Of a DNA stretch of 64,000 nt, positions 36,797-45,651 are shown piece after piece. Under the pieces are notes generated by a model. The model worked only from the letters and a program-made list of their open reading frames with translations. It did no database searches and was not told where the DNA came from. Numbering within the stretch: the first letter of the stretch is position 1; each line of letters starts with the position of its first letter. The position numbers and the translations under genes are program-made. Origin of the DNA: Gammaproteobacteria bacterium (GTDB lineage: Bacteria > Pseudomonadota > Gammaproteobacteria > JAUZRS01); the NCBI GenBank assembly GCA_030949385.1, contig JAUZSP010000001.1, positions 310,001 to 374,000 on the forward strand, given 5' to 3'.

Positions 36797-37735
36797 CTAC
36801 TGTGCATGAGGCATGCTCGACGGTATATCTGGAAACCCTTCGAGCAAAATCATATCATGCCGGTGATTTCGATAAGAGAGAAAAACATATTCATTCCAGT
36901 AGTTTTTACCTAACCCGTATTTCATCAGCTCCTTGTAAGCGCCTTCAATGTCTTTAACCCTTTTTTTACCTAGGTTTCGTTCAAAATACTGAAGCCAATC
37001 AGCTTCAACTTCAGGAACAAATGAACGACCAACCCCGAGTTTTCCTAAAATATAGGGCGTTGTGAAAACCACAGAATAGTTGAACACGTTAAACAGTGGT
37101 GGAAGGATTCTAGCAAACCAAATCTCGCCTTCTAAGCCCATATAACCGCTGGCACAAATCGCCTTTATTTTTTTATTTGTCAGCAATTCTCTGAATTGAA
37201 TATACCCTTCTGATACGCCTTCGTGTTTATATATCCCCATATAAGAGTTTTGCAACGCCTCAAACACTTCAATCTGTCCAGAATCAACGTTGATATGTTT
37301 GCAAAAATCCGTCACCACGGTACAGAAAGTTTCCTTTTTTGCTCCAGAAGAACAGAGGTCAAATGCTCCCCAACAGGTAAAATATGACGTTGTTAATGGA
37401 CTCATGGGAGGGCCAGATGGCATGTACTCCTCTGAGGAAGCAGCATATTTATCCGTCAACTTATCCAGCATTGGTAGTTCAGATATATTCTCAATCAAAA
37501 CAGACAGATGGTTTTGACTGTGTACATAAAGCGCATGAAGTGGGTCTAGCTCACTCAGCCGAGCTTCTGAAACAATACTCTTTAGGTATTCCTCCGACCT
37601 TAATCGCCCTTCTTTCCAATCGCCTAAATCAACAATTTTTCTTTGCAGTTGTTGCTGAGCTGAAGCAATCACTTTTCTGGCCAAAGGCCCTCTGCCTTTG
37701 TTTTCTTTTTTATTTGATTTGTTTTTAATTTTCAT
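36797..37735 (-). CDS. Hypothetical protein, 312 residues, family not recognised
   Basis: ATG at 37735, only one base from the end of an IS5-family element (37737). The first 16 residues are Lys/Asn-rich, then a soluble globular protein with no clear membrane segment. Notable stretches are MPSGPPMSPLTTSYFTCWGA and GYMGLEGEIWFARILPPLFN. I recognise no catalytic motif. Base composition is richer in A/T than the neighbours, which fits recent acquisition. The likely ribosome site AAAGG (6 bases upstream of the ATG) lies within the IS terminal repeat, so the IS may now supply the translation start region. Confidence 0.7.
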   Translation of the reverse strand: MKIKNKSNKKENKGRGPLARKVIASAQQQLQRKIVDLGDWKEGRLRSEEYLKSIVSEARLSELDPLHALYVHSQNHLSVLIENISELPMLDKLTDKYAASSEEYMPSGPPMSPLTTSYFTCWGAFDLCSSGAKKETFCTVVTDFCKHINVDSGQIEVFEALQNSYMGIYKHEGVSEGYIQFRELLTNKKIKAICASGYMGLEGEIWFARILPPLFNVFNYSVVFTTPYILGKLGVGRSFVPEVEADWLQYFERNLGKKRVKDIEGAYKELMKYGLGKNYWNEYVFLSYRNHRHDMILLEGFPDIPSSMPHAQ

Positions 37736-37736
37736 A

Positions 37737-38754
37737 GAGACCTTTGCGCGATAAGCCTAACCTTGAGACTTAACGCTGAAACCAACCTTTTAATCCTAAG
37801 CCGCTTCACTTTTGCTTAAATCCAGTGAAATCATCTAAAAACAGGGACGTTTTGTACCCTTTTCTGTTTTTTAGACGCAACTCGACTGCCTCACTGACAA
37901 ACCTCGTTTGATGTTGTGCGCCACGCACATCAATTCAAAGCGAGTCCGATTGCGGCTCAACCCCAGATAGCGGGCTTTTGCCATTCCGTAGTGCAATTTT
38001 AAAACACCAAAAACCCCACTTAACAAGTCGGTAAAACAGTTCGAATCGTGCAGACTGCCTGAACTGTAATCCACGGCTTTGATAAAGCCTTCTTCATCTA
38101 CATTGATATGGGCTTTGTAACCGTAGGTGCTTTTTCGCTTGCCATCCGATCCTGCTTTGACGTTCCAATCCGCCTCGGGGTCTTGTGTTGTACCGCCCTC
38201 TTTACGCTTATTTGGACGACATCGATTCGCTTCAATAACACTGGCATCCACAATGCTCACCTCACCAGATTTAATGTAAAGCCCCTGTTCAGCCAGTTGA
38301 TGGTTGATCTCTGAAAGCAGCACCTCCAGCAGTGAAAGCCGTTCCAACGTTTGTCTGAAGCGCCAGAAGGTGCTGTGATCGGGAACCGATTCCGAAATAT
38401 CTAAGGCAACGAAACGACGAAACAGCAGGTCTCTGGCAAGTTGTTTTTCTAGACCAGGGTCACTTAACCCATACCCGCTTTGCAGCAACAGGGCTTTAAA
38501 CATGATTAAGGGCGGCCACGCTTTTTCACCTTTACGGCGAGCATGAATCTCAGAGAGATGCGCTTCTATTCGCGACCAGTCAATCAGATCGTGAACCGCA
38601 TCCAGCTCTTTCAGGGCATCATGCTCTATCAGCAATGCGTCCGCTAAACTGCGTTGTTTTAAGTTCTTCCAGGCCATATTCAGTATCTATTTTGAGAGAG
38701 AAGATATTATCTCATGTTTTAGGAAATAAATGCACTGTATCGTGCAAAGGTCTC
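37737..38754. mobile_element. IS5-family insertion sequence, internally deleted
   Basis: Terminal inverted repeats of 17 bp with one mismatch: GAGACCTTTGCGCGATA at 37737-37753 and the complement of 38738-38754. Total 1018 bp, shorter than the roughly 1.2 kb of intact relatives. The right border is confirmed independently, because similarity to the MITE begins at 38755. The flanks (CATA on the left, AATA on the right) do not form a clean duplication, which suggests a later adjacent deletion. Confidence 0.85.
37871..38677 (-). CDS. IS5-family transposase lacking part of the catalytic core
   Basis: 268 residues, ATG at 38677. N-terminal helix-turn-helix and DDE start: ARRKGEKAWPPLIMFKALLL, DHSTFWRFRQTLE, and VDASVIEANR with the first catalytic Asp. 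After SLHDSNCFTDLLSG the frame jumps directly to VFGVLKLHYGMAKARYLGLS. Intact relatives have about 65 residues between these blocks, containing the second Asp (in D-K/S-GY/AY) and the catalytic Glu (in V-E-R). The deletion is in frame, near 38017. The product should bind the ends but not transpose. Confidence 0.88.
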   Translation of the reverse strand: MAWKNLKQRSLADALLIEHDALKELDAVHDLIDWSRIEAHLSEIHARRKGEKAWPPLIMFKALLLQSGYGLSDPGLEKQLARDLLFRRFVALDISESVPDHSTFWRFRQTLERLSLLEVLLSEINHQLAEQGLYIKSGEVSIVDASVIEANRCRPNKRKEGGTTQDPEADWNVKAGSDGKRKSTYGYKAHINVDEEGFIKAVDYSSGSLHDSNCFTDLLSGVFGVLKLHYGMAKARYLGLSRNRTRFELMCVAHNIKRGLSVRQSSCV

Positions 38755-38809
38755 AATAAAGGTATATTTTTTCATTAAAAATCAATAAGTTATATGGCTG
38801 AGTAGTTAC
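38755..38809 (-). mobile_element. Truncated second MITE copy, cut by the IS5 element
   Basis: A 55-bp perfect inverted copy of 33840-33894, the left third of the MITE. It ends at 38809 with the intact terminal sequence and is cut off at 38755 exactly at the IS border. The remaining MITE part is not found on the far side of the IS. Confidence 0.88.
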
Positions 38810-38831
38810 CCGCCTCTAACAACACCTCACC

Positions 38832-38914
38832 CTCTGCGCTACGGCAGCAAGCTGTTGAGGATTTGCGGTGGTTCAGATATTGGGGCAGCAAAGTCACGCC
38901 CCCGATGGCGTTGA
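38832..38914 (+). pseudogene. Fragment of a second cobQ gene
   Basis: This stretch aligns with 36273-36357 of the intact gene with about three quarters identity. It reads LRYGSKLLRICGG, then after a two-base deletion QILGQQSHAPDGVD, against [28 protein letters not shown] in the intact CobQ. It covers only the glutaminase nucleophile region, and the frameshift rules out function. The divergence suggests an old or foreign paralogue rather than a recent copy. It starts about 20 bp beyond the MITE end. Confidence 0.75.
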
Positions 38915-38926
38915 TTATTATGTGTT

Positions 38927-39304
38927 TTATAAAATAAAACGCTCAACACTGACATTAAAAAAAACACTTAATTTTTTTGCAACCTCTTTACTGATGCTAC
39001 GTCGGCCAAGCTCAATATCAGAAACATTTTGCCTTGTAAATTTGCCCAGTTGTTTGCCCAATTGTTCTTGGGTTAACTTACGGTTTTCTCTATATATTTT
39101 TATAATTTCACCTGACGTTAATGAATCGGTTGTTTCCTTGAACCAATCTGAAGAAAAGAGATCTACCGTTTCTTCATCCTCATCTACAATTTTTACATCA
39201 TCACCAAAATTGTCTTGTAAGTACTGAATCAGTTTTTTAGGGATTTCACCTTTAACTTCAAAAAGTGAATTCTCAGTATGGGGCTTTTTCACGACTGCCA
39301 ACAT
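38927..39304 (-). CDS. HigA-like XRE antitoxin
   Basis: 125 residues from the ATG at 39304 (MLAVVKKPHTENSLFEV); an upstream frame to 39352 lies inside the toxin gene. The C-terminal helix-turn-helix is IIKIYRENRKLTQEQLGKQL...TRQNVSDIELGRRSISKEVA. The N-terminal half should wrap the toxin. It overlaps the toxin gene by 32 bp, with the toxin first, the order of HigBA-type modules. Such antitoxins also repress their own promoter. Confidence 0.82.
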   Translation of the reverse strand: MLAVVKKPHTENSLFEVKGEIPKKLIQYLQDNFGDDVKIVDEDEETVDLFSSDWFKETTDSLTSGEIIKIYRENRKLTQEQLGKQLGKFTRQNVSDIELGRRSISKEVAKKLSVFFNVSVERFIL

Positions 39305-39536
39305 AATACACCTCAATGCTAATTGTATCGTTGTCATGATTCCAACAGGCAACCCATGAAGTACCCAAATGGCAATGATATTCTATAGGGCTTAACTTGC
39401 TGTAGCTTTGCCAGCTGGGTTGTTCTGGCCATTTATCCCTTAAATCCAGAGCCAAAACAGCCATCTTTTTTTGCACCCATAATGGAAGTTTTCTTATATT
39501 TCTAATCACTTTCTTTTTAACGGATACTGCATACAT
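39273..39536 (-). CDS. RelE/HigB-like toxin
   Basis: 87 residues, ATG at 39536. A small basic protein with VKKKVIRNIRKLPLWVQKKM, LSPIEYHCHLGTSWVACWNH and IEVYYVGSREKAPY, a RelE/ParE-superfamily layout with an N-terminal helical pair and a C-terminal beta sheet. HigB-type toxins cleave mRNA on the ribosome. It is paired with the antitoxin gene and placed beside mobile-element debris. Confidence 0.8.
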   Translation of the reverse strand: MYAVSVKKKVIRNIRKLPLWVQKKMAVLALDLRDKWPEQPSWQSYSKLSPIEYHCHLGTSWVACWNHDNDTISIEVYYVGSREKAPY

Positions 39537-39598
39537 AGTTCCAATGTACTATTTTTTTAGGTACAAATCAAACTAATGACGTTTACGACCTAACTTAA

Positions 39599-39630
39599 GG
39601 TGCAATGCCCTACGGTTATTGCACCCTACG
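39599..39630 (+). repeat. Dispersed hairpin repeat, copy 2
   Basis: GGTGCAATGCCCTACGGTTA followed by TTGCACCCTACG. The ends GGTGCAAT and ATTGCACC pair perfectly. It lies directly at the 3' end of dusA and upstream of the toxin gene. Copy 1 is at 31645-31676. Confidence 0.7.
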
Positions 39631-39631
39631 G

Positions 39632-40606
39632 CTAAGAGACTCGTTTGGCCGCTTCCAACAACACATCACAATCCGCGCCCTTTTTATGTGCATGATCGCT
39701 CAGATAGCGTCGCCACGCACGCGCGCCAGGCAACCCTTGAAACAGCCCCATAATATGACGGCTGATAAAGCCCAGAGAGAGCCCCTCACTCAACTGCTGC
39801 TCCACAAAGGGTAGGAACTGCTCCAACACCTGCTGACGGCTTAAAACGGCTCTGAGGTCGCCGTAAAAACATTCGTCTACCTGCGCCAAAATATAAGGGT
39901 TGTGGTAGACCTCACGCCCCAACATCACCCCATCGACCCACTGACGCTGTTTCTGGCTCTCTGTGAGGGTTTTAAGCCCCCCGTTGATGATGATCTCCAA
40001 CTCGGGGCGCTCTTGTTTCAGCTCATGCACCACCTCGTAACGCAGTGGCGGAACGGTGCGGTTCTCTTTTGGGCTGAGCCCTTGCAGCCACGCCTTACGC
40101 GCATGGACGATAAAGGTCTCACAACCGGCCTCAGCGACGCGATCAATAAAACGATGCAACTGCGCCTTGCTCTCGTCTCGATCAATGCCAATGCGAGTTT
40201 TCACCGTCACCGGAATCGAGACCACAGCGCGCATCGCCGCCACACACTCCGCCACCACCTCTGGTGTGGCCATCAAACAAGCGCCAATCGCACCCGACTG
40301 CACCCGACTGCTGGGGCAACCCACATTCAGATTTACTTCGCAGTAGCCTACGCTCTGAGCCATCTGCGCGCACTCGGCCAACGCTTGGGGATCACTGCCG
40401 CCCAGTTGCAGCGCCAGAGGCTGCTCAAAAGCATCGAAGCGTAGAAAACGCACCGCATCGCCGTGCAGCAAAGCAGAGGTGGTGACCATCTCGGTGTAGA
40501 GCAGCGCTCGCTTGGAGATCAAACGCAGAAAGTAGCGCTCAAAACGGTCGGTGTACTCCATCATCGGAGCGACGCAAAAAGCGCGATTGGGGGAAAAGTT
40601 CTTCAT
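39632..40606 (-). CDS. dusA: tRNA-dihydrouridine(20/20a) synthase DusA
   Basis: 324 residues from the ATG at 40606 (MKNFSPNRAFCVAPMMEYT); the open frame begins at 40636. A flavin-dependent TIM barrel: VAPMMEYTDRFERYFLRLIS, EVNLNVGCPSSRVQSGAIGA with the catalytic Cys, KTRIGIDRDES, FIVHARKAWLQGLSPKENR and GLKTL. The ENR motif and the AWLQGLSPKENR block are typical of DusA rather than DusB or DusC. It reduces U20 and U20a of tRNA. Confidence 0.96.
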   Translation of the reverse strand: MKNFSPNRAFCVAPMMEYTDRFERYFLRLISKRALLYTEMVTTSALLHGDAVRFLRFDAFEQPLALQLGGSDPQALAECAQMAQSVGYCEVNLNVGCPSSRVQSGAIGACLMATPEVVAECVAAMRAVVSIPVTVKTRIGIDRDESKAQLHRFIDRVAEAGCETFIVHARKAWLQGLSPKENRTVPPLRYEVVHELKQERPELEIIINGGLKTLTESQKQRQWVDGVMLGREVYHNPYILAQVDECFYGDLRAVLSRQQVLEQFLPFVEQQLSEGLSLGFISRHIMGLFQGLPGARAWRRYLSDHAHKKGADCDVLLEAAKRVS

Positions 40607-40742
40607 GGCGCGGATTGTAAAGGATGCTTCTGACAATCAAAATGCAATTATTTTTAAATTTTACTAGACAGTTCAAAAATATCTGGTAATATGCGCCCCA
40701 CCTCGACGTTACAACGTTACTTTGCAACGTTTTCTGGGATGC

Positions 40743-40818
40743 GTCCCCATCGTCTAGAGGCCTAGGACACCGCCCTTTCACGGCGGTAACAGGGGTTCGA
40801 ATCCCCTTGGGGACGCCA
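40743..40818 (+). tRNA. tRNA-Glu (anticodon TTC)
   Basis: 76 nt including an encoded GCCA end. Acceptor GTCCCCA pairs with TGGGGAC; the anticodon stem CCGCC/GGCGG encloses CTTTCAC; T-loop GTTCGAATC. It is a single gene divergent from dusA. Confidence 0.97.
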
Positions 40819-41059
40819 TTTTTTACTTCTCTTGATCCATTCAGATCAGGTTACAAAATCAAAACACATTCAACCGCTTTCTTAGCGTATTTTTCTACAC
40901 TAAAAAAAACCGACTAGCAAAACCAATCGTCTTTATTTCTACTTCCACACCCCCTCTTATTTTCACTTGCGTCACGCAAAAACCAATCAGCGAAAAAATA
41001 AGCAACTGTGCCTAAAAAAATATTTGAATTTGAATGAAATTTGAAAAAGCAGCAGGCAT

Positions 41060-41094
41060 AAAAAAAGGCTCAGTATCATAATAATACTGAGCCT
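41060..41094 (-). terminator. Intrinsic terminator after csrA-tRNA-Ser-tRNA-Arg
   Basis: Minus-strand reading: AGGCTCAGTAT, 7-base loop, ATACTGAGCCT, then a T-run. An 11-bp perfect stem placed just after tRNA-Arg. The 40819-41059 spacer holds nothing else I can identify. Confidence 0.88.
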
Positions 41095-41101
41095 TTCGGT
41101 A

Positions 41102-41178
41102 TGGCGCGCCCGGAAGGATTCGAACCTCCGACCGCCTGGTTCGTAGCCAGGTACTCTATCCAGCTGAGCTACGGGCGC
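41102..41178 (-). tRNA. tRNA-Arg (anticodon ACG)
   Basis: 77 nt with encoded CCA. Acceptor GCGCCCG/CGGGCGC; anticodon stem CCTGG/CCAGG around CTACGAA; T-loop GTTCGAATC. The A34 is expected to be edited to inosine by TadA. Confidence 0.97.
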
Positions 41179-41255
41179 GTTGTGAGCGGTGCATTATCCT
41201 GATTTAAACAATCGTGTCAAGCACCATTAAGACACATCTTAAATCAGTAAAAATA

Positions 41256-41348
41256 TGGCGGAGAAAGAGGGATTCGAACCCTCGATGGAGCTATAAACCC
41301 CATACTCCCTTAGCAGGGGAGCGCCTTCAGCCGCTCGGCCATCTCTCC
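41256..41348 (-). tRNA. tRNA-Ser (anticodon GCT)
   Basis: 93 nt with encoded CCA and a long variable arm, as expected for class II tRNA-Ser. Anticodon stem CTCCC/GGGAG around CTGCTAA. The order csrA, tRNA-Ser(GCT), tRNA-Arg(ACG) is typical in gammaproteobacteria. Confidence 0.97.
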
Positions 41349-41428
41349 GTTTTTTAGCAGAACTCGTTACTCGTGAGTCCCAAAAATCAGGCGTAAGGAT
41401 ACCTGCCATTTAGGCAGGCGTAAAGCCT

Positions 41429-41644
41429 TTATAACGCTGTTTTTGCATTATTTTCAATTGCAGCCTTAGCGGAGTTTTCTTGCTCGCGTTTAATACGCTC
41501 ATAAATCTCCTCTCGATGCACTGCCACCTCTTTGGGCGCATTTACACCGATTCTGACTTGATTTCCTTTAACCCCCAATACGGTCACGGTAACTTCGTCA
41601 CCAATCATCAGGGTCTCTCCCACTCGACGTGTCAGAATTAACAT
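41429..41644 (-). CDS. csrA: Carbon storage regulator CsrA
   Basis: 71 residues, ATG at 41644. [20 protein letters not shown] and [20 protein letters not shown] are the conserved CsrA core, including the RNA-binding Arg44-type residue in VHREEI. The dimer binds GGA motifs in leaders and blocks translation. About 10 residues longer at the C-terminus than E. coli CsrA. It is downstream of lysC. Confidence 0.97.
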   Translation of the reverse strand: MLILTRRVGETLMIGDEVTVTVLGVKGNQVRIGVNAPKEVAVHREEIYERIKREQENSAKAAIENNAKTAL

Positions 41645-41760
41645 TTTTCTCTCCTAAAGAAATAAATTTAGCCACCTCTGTTGTGACCCAGCGCCACAAT
41701 CAACCGAGGGACTCACGGTTTTTTTTACTGCTGGCATCCTTTCACCACACTTTATTTTTC

Positions 41761-42978
41761 CTACAGCTGATCCAAGCCAAAGCTTGCATGCAACATTCTT
41801 ACACCCAGTTCTAGGTATTTTTCATCAATGACGACCGAAATTTTAATCTCAGAAGTCGAAATCATCCTAATATTAATACGTTCCGAGGCCAAAGTCTGGA
41901 ACATCTGGCTGGCAATACCTGCATGTGAACGCATACCTACGCCAACCAAAGACACCTTAACAATTTCAGCATCACCGCTGGCCGCTTCTGCACCCACATT
42001 TTCCGCAATCTGGGTTAAAATTTCTAAACCGCGCTCGTAATCATTGCGATGCACAGTAAACGTAAAATCGGTGGTCTGATCAGGTGCCACGTTTTGCACG
42101 ATCATATCCACTTCGATGTTCGCGTCTGCAATCGGCCCCAAGATCTGATAAGCCACTCCAGGCTCATCTGGTACGCCAGTAATGGTCAACTGCGCCTCAT
42201 CACGATTAAAGGCAATGCCCGATATAACCGCTTGTTCCATCTTAGAATCCTCATAGGTTATCAATGTCCCACCGCCCTCCGAAAAACTGGAGAGTACACG
42301 CAGAGGCACACGGTATTTTCCAGCAAACTCCACCGCTCGAATCTGCAACACCTTGGAACCAAGACTGGCCATCTCCAACATTTCATCAAAGGTGATCTGA
42401 TCCAGACGGCGCGCCTGCGGCACCACCCGTGGATCGGTGGTGTAGACCCCGTCCACATCGGTAAAAATTTGACACTCATCAGCGCCCAAAGCGACCGCCA
42501 GAGCCACCGCTGAGGTATCGGAACCGCCTCGCCCAAGGGTAGTGATATTGCCATCCTCATCCGCACCTTGAAATCCGGCCACCACCACAATGCGGTTCTG
42601 CGCCAAATCATGACGAATTTTTTCATCGGCTACGCTGCGAATGCGCGCTTTGTTGTGCGCACTGTCGGTCACAATCGAAACCTGTGAACCGGTATAAGAA
42701 CGTGCGTGATACCCCCGCTGATGGAACGCCATGCTCAACAGCGCAATGGTCACCTGCTCACCCGTGGAGAGCAACACGTCCAGCTCACGCTCGTTAGGCC
42801 GTTTACTGATCTCTTTGGCCAACGTAAGCAAGCGATTGGTCTCACCACTCATGGCTGAAACCACCACCACCACTTGATTACCCTGCTCCACCGAACGAAT
42901 CACTTTATCAGCAACGCTTTCAATTCGCTCGACCGTGCCGACGGAGGTACCGCCGTATTTTTGAACTAAAAGTGCCAT
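41761..42978 (-). CDS. lysC: Aspartate kinase (LysC)
   Basis: 405 residues from the ATG at 42978; the frame reaches 43008 but overlaps alaS. Motifs: [20 protein letters not shown] (substrate/ATP binding), [29 protein letters not shown] and the DGVYTTDPR block. Two C-terminal ACT domains sense lysine and/or threonine. It makes aspartyl phosphate for Lys, Met, Thr and diaminopimelate synthesis. The ATG overlaps the TAA of the repaired alaS frame by one base. Confidence 0.96.
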   Translation of the reverse strand: MALLVQKYGGTSVGTVERIESVADKVIRSVEQGNQVVVVVSAMSGETNRLLTLAKEISKRPNERELDVLLSTGEQVTIALLSMAFHQRGYHARSYTGSQVSIVTDSAHNKARIRSVADEKIRHDLAQNRIVVVAGFQGADEDGNITTLGRGGSDTSAVALAVALGADECQIFTDVDGVYTTDPRVVPQARRLDQITFDEMLEMASLGSKVLQIRAVEFAGKYRVPLRVLSSFSEGGGTLITYEDSKMEQAVISGIAFNRDEAQLTITGVPDEPGVAYQILGPIADANIEVDMIVQNVAPDQTTDFTFTVHRNDYERGLEILTQIAENVGAEAASGDAEIVKVSLVGVGMRSHAGIASQMFQTLASERINIRMISTSEIKISVVIDEKYLELGVRMLHASFGLDQL

Positions 42979-45585
42979 TATACGCTGTCTAACCGCTGTT
43001 CGACCCAAGATGCCACGGAGGCCAAGGCCTGCTCCAAATTACCGGGGTCACTGCCACCGGCTTGTGCCATATCGGGACGACCACCACCACGACCACCCAC
43101 CTGCTGCGCCACTTGATTAACCAGATCACCGGCTTTCAGCCGTCTTGGTTTGATCTTTACTGACCCCAGCAACCATTTTCACCTTACCCGACTCTACCGT
43201 AGCCAGCAGCACCGCCGCACTGCCCAGTTTCTGTTTGAGCTGATCCACGGTATCACGCAAAGTTTTGTTATCTACCCCGTCAAGTTTGGCCACCAACAGT
43301 TTCAGGCCACCGATCTCCACCGCCTGCGAGACCAAGTCACTGCCCGCTTGGCTGGCCATTTTGCCTTTCAAAGTTTCCAGTGATTTTTCCAGACGGCGAT
43401 TTTTCTCCAGCAACTGAGTCACTTTATTCGCCACCTCGCTGCTGGGTGCTTTCAATAATTGCGCGGTGCGCATCAATTGCATTTCTTGAAGTGAGATATG
43501 AGCAAATGCCCGCGCCCCTGTTATCGCTTCGATACGACGCACTCCTGAAGCAATTCCCGCTTCAGAGGTGATTTTAAAGAGACCAATCTCTCCAGCTTGC
43601 TTAACGTGTGTCCCACCGCAGAGCTCAACAGAGAAATCCCCCATCGCCACCACTCGCACCGCATCGCCGTATTTCTCGCCAAACAGCGCCATCGCACCAC
43701 GCTCAACCGCCGCCTCCATATCCATCTCTTGTGTCTCCGTAGCAACATTGGCGCGAATCTGTTGATTCACTCGGCGTTCAATTTCACGCAACTGCTCACT
43801 GGAAAGCGGTTCAAAATGAGAAAAATCAAAACGCAACCCATCTGCATTGACCAAGGAGCCTTTTTGATGCACATGCTCACCGACGATCTTGCGCAGCGCG
43901 GCGTGCAATAAATGCGTTGCCGAATGGTTAGCTGTCGTAATGTCCCTTAACGCTTCATCTACCTGAGCACTCAGAACATCACCAACACTTAACTCACCGT
44001 TCTGCAAGCAACCCAAATGCAAAAAGGCACTGCCTTGTTTTTGCGTATCGGAGACCAAAAATTGAGCAGCGGCTGAGCTGAGCACACCACGATCACCCAC
44101 CTGCCCACCGGACTCGGCATAAAAAGGCGTTTGATCTAAAATCACCACCGCCTCCTGTTCAGCATTCACCTGTGCTACGGATTGATCGTTGCAATACAAA
44201 GCAACCACTGTGGCGGAATGCGCCAAGTGATCGTAACCTTCAAAAACCGTGCTGCTCTCATTCTGAATACGACCGCTGAGATTAGCGCCAAACTGACTGG
44301 CAGCCCGAGCGCGCTGACGCTGCGCCTCCATCTCGGCCTCAAAACCGGCTTGATCAATGCTCAAGCCCCGTTCACGAGCGATGTCGGCGGTCAGATCGAG
44401 AGGAAAACCGTAGGTGTCGTAAAGTTTGAACAGCACCGCACCCGGAATTTGAGAGCCGCCTAAATTAAGCAGAGCCGCATCGAGAATTTTCATCCCCTGC
44501 TCTAAGGTCTCATTAAAACGCGCTTCCTCAGCACGCAGCACCCGCTCTACTTGAGCACGTTGCGCCAGCAATTCAGGATAAGCCCCCCCCATCTGCTCAC
44601 AAAGTGCTTCCACCAAGCGACACAAGAAAGGCTCTTTCACTCCCAGCTGATTGCCGTGGCGTGCCGCACGGCGAATGATGCGACGCAAAACGTAACCGCG
44701 CCCTTCATTGGAGGGCAACACACCATCCACAATCAAAAAAGCACAAGAACGGATGTGATCGGCAATCACTTTCAGCGAGTTGTGCTGAAGATCCGCACAA
44801 GAGGTCAGCTTGGCCGCCGCCTTGATCAAACTCTGAAACAGGTCAATGTCGTAGTTGCTGTGAACCGACTGCAACACCGCCGCCAAACGCTCCAAACCCA
44901 TGCCCGTATCCACACAGGGGTGCGGCAAGGGACTTAATTTACCCTCCGCGCTGCGGTCGTACTGCATAAAGACCAGATTCCAGATCTCAATGTAACGATC
45001 GCCGTCTTCATCTGGAGTGCCTGGAGGACCACCGGCCACATCAACGCCATGATCGTAAAAAATTTCCGTACACGGCCCACAAGGGCCGGTGTCGCCCATC
45101 TGCCAAAAATTATCTTTGGCACCGATGCGCGCCAAACGTTTGGGGTCAATGCCGATCTGATCCAGCCAAATCTGCTCTGATTCACGGTCTTCCTCAAACA
45201 CCGTCACCCAGAGACGCGCTGGCGGCAGTTTCAATGTGACGGTTAAAAATTCCCAAGCGTAGGCTATCGCTTCTTCTTTAAAATAATCACCAAAGCTGAA
45301 ATTACCCAGCATTTCGAAAAATGTATGATGGCGTGCGGTATAACCTACGTTTTCCAAGTCGTTGTGTTTACCACCGGCACGCACACAGCGCTGCGAACTA
45401 CAGGCACGCTGATACGCGCGTTGCTCACGACCGAGAAACAGCTCCTTAAACGGCACCATGCCTGCGTTGGTAAACAGCAAGGTAGGGTCGTTGCTGGGCA
45501 CAAGCGAGTCCGAAGCCACCACCTGATGGCCGCGTGCGCTAAAAAAATCCAGAAACTGCGCTCGAAGCGCCGAGGTTGTACTCAT
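42978..45585 (-). CDS. alaS: Alanyl-tRNA synthetase AlaS, with a frameshift near the 3' end
   Basis: The start is the ATG at 45585 ([20 protein letters not shown]); the open frame extends to 45648. Class II core [20 protein letters not shown], editing domain with [13 protein letters not shown] and [10 protein letters not shown], then the coiled coil and C-Ala domain. The frame breaks at about 43143: one extra base (plus-strand T) changes [15 protein letters not shown] to [10 protein letters not shown]-stop at 43126. The other frame continues with [20 protein letters not shown] to the TAA at 42978-42980. As given, about 54 residues of C-Ala are lost. AlaS is essential; shortened AlaS can still charge tRNA, so the break may be real or an assembly error. 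Confidence 0.93.
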
Positions 45586-45651
45586 CGTGCCCACATTGTC
45601 CTTGTTACCAAAACCGCCCATTGTAATCAATTTAAGCAGAAACACCAAAAA

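Noticed and set aside
37733-38758. Target-site duplication of the IS5 element
   Set aside because: The flanking bases CATA and AATA do not match at any reasonable length, so no duplication is claimed.
33840-38809. A 5-kb composite transposon bounded by the 55-bp inverted repeats
   Set aside because: The left copy is a complete 154-bp MITE with its own target duplication, so the two copies are separate insertions rather than ends of one transposon.
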